This document shows positions 6,349 through 6,349 of a stretch of 6,349 bases of DNA, piece by piece. The DNA is from Bacteroidales bacterium. Its GTDB lineage: Bacteria; Bacteroidota; Bacteroidia; Bacteroidales; GCA-2748055. The notes beneath the pieces are model-generated. The model made no database searches and had not been told where the DNA came from. It saw nothing but the letters and a program-made list of their open reading frames with translations. The stretch's first letter is position 1. Each line of letters begins with the position of its first letter. The DNA lies in contig JAOZLK010000279.1 of NCBI GenBank assembly GCA_029934875.1, positions 1-6,349 on the forward strand. Direction: 5' to 3'. The translations under genes were made by a program, and so were the position numbers.

Positions 6349-6349
6349 A

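Overview
The window looks like chromosomal DNA of a Bacteroidota bacterium. Start codons follow A/T-rich leaders without a clear Shine-Dalgarno sequence, and there is a Cys lipobox lipoprotein. One regulator fuses a GntR helix-turn-helix to a LacI-like sensor, and the tail of an FtsX-type ABC permease ends in the form common in that phylum. This is inference from style; no rRNA or marker gene is present.

Left part (1-4021), all on the minus strand. In transcription order the genes are an M14-type zinc carboxypeptidase lipoprotein, a GntR/LacI-like regulator that starts 6 bp after it, a zinc-dependent sorbitol/threonine-type dehydrogenase, and a PHP-domain protein that starts 14 bp after the dehydrogenase and runs off the left edge. 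Between regulator and dehydrogenase lies a striking element. Two perfect 8-bp palindromes (CAGTACTG) are repeated with a 10-bp period and followed on the minus strand by six T. It can be read as an operator for the neighbouring regulator, as a terminator of the peptidase-regulator transcript, or as both. The dehydrogenase-PHP pair is probably the metabolic unit the regulator controls, acting on a sugar, polyol or related compound that cannot be named from sequence.

Middle (4022-4595). This stretch has no intact gene but is not empty. On the minus strand it holds a decayed fragment of a paralogue of the intact gene at 4596-5516, and then a short decayed C-terminus resembling an FtsX/MacB-type ABC permease. 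It also has an 8-bp inverted repeat with a 22-nt spacer. It reads as a graveyard of broken duplicates.

Right part (4596-6349). A plus-strand gene encodes an exported protein built of two tandem NTF2/SnoaL-like domains. It converges, with a 7-bp gap, on a minus-strand FAD-dependent dehydrogenase of the COG2509 type, whose N-terminal part lies beyond the right edge.

No RNA gene, CRISPR array, intact insertion sequence or clearly new defence system is seen. The best leads are the palindromic element, the gene relics and the variant metal motif of the PHP protein.
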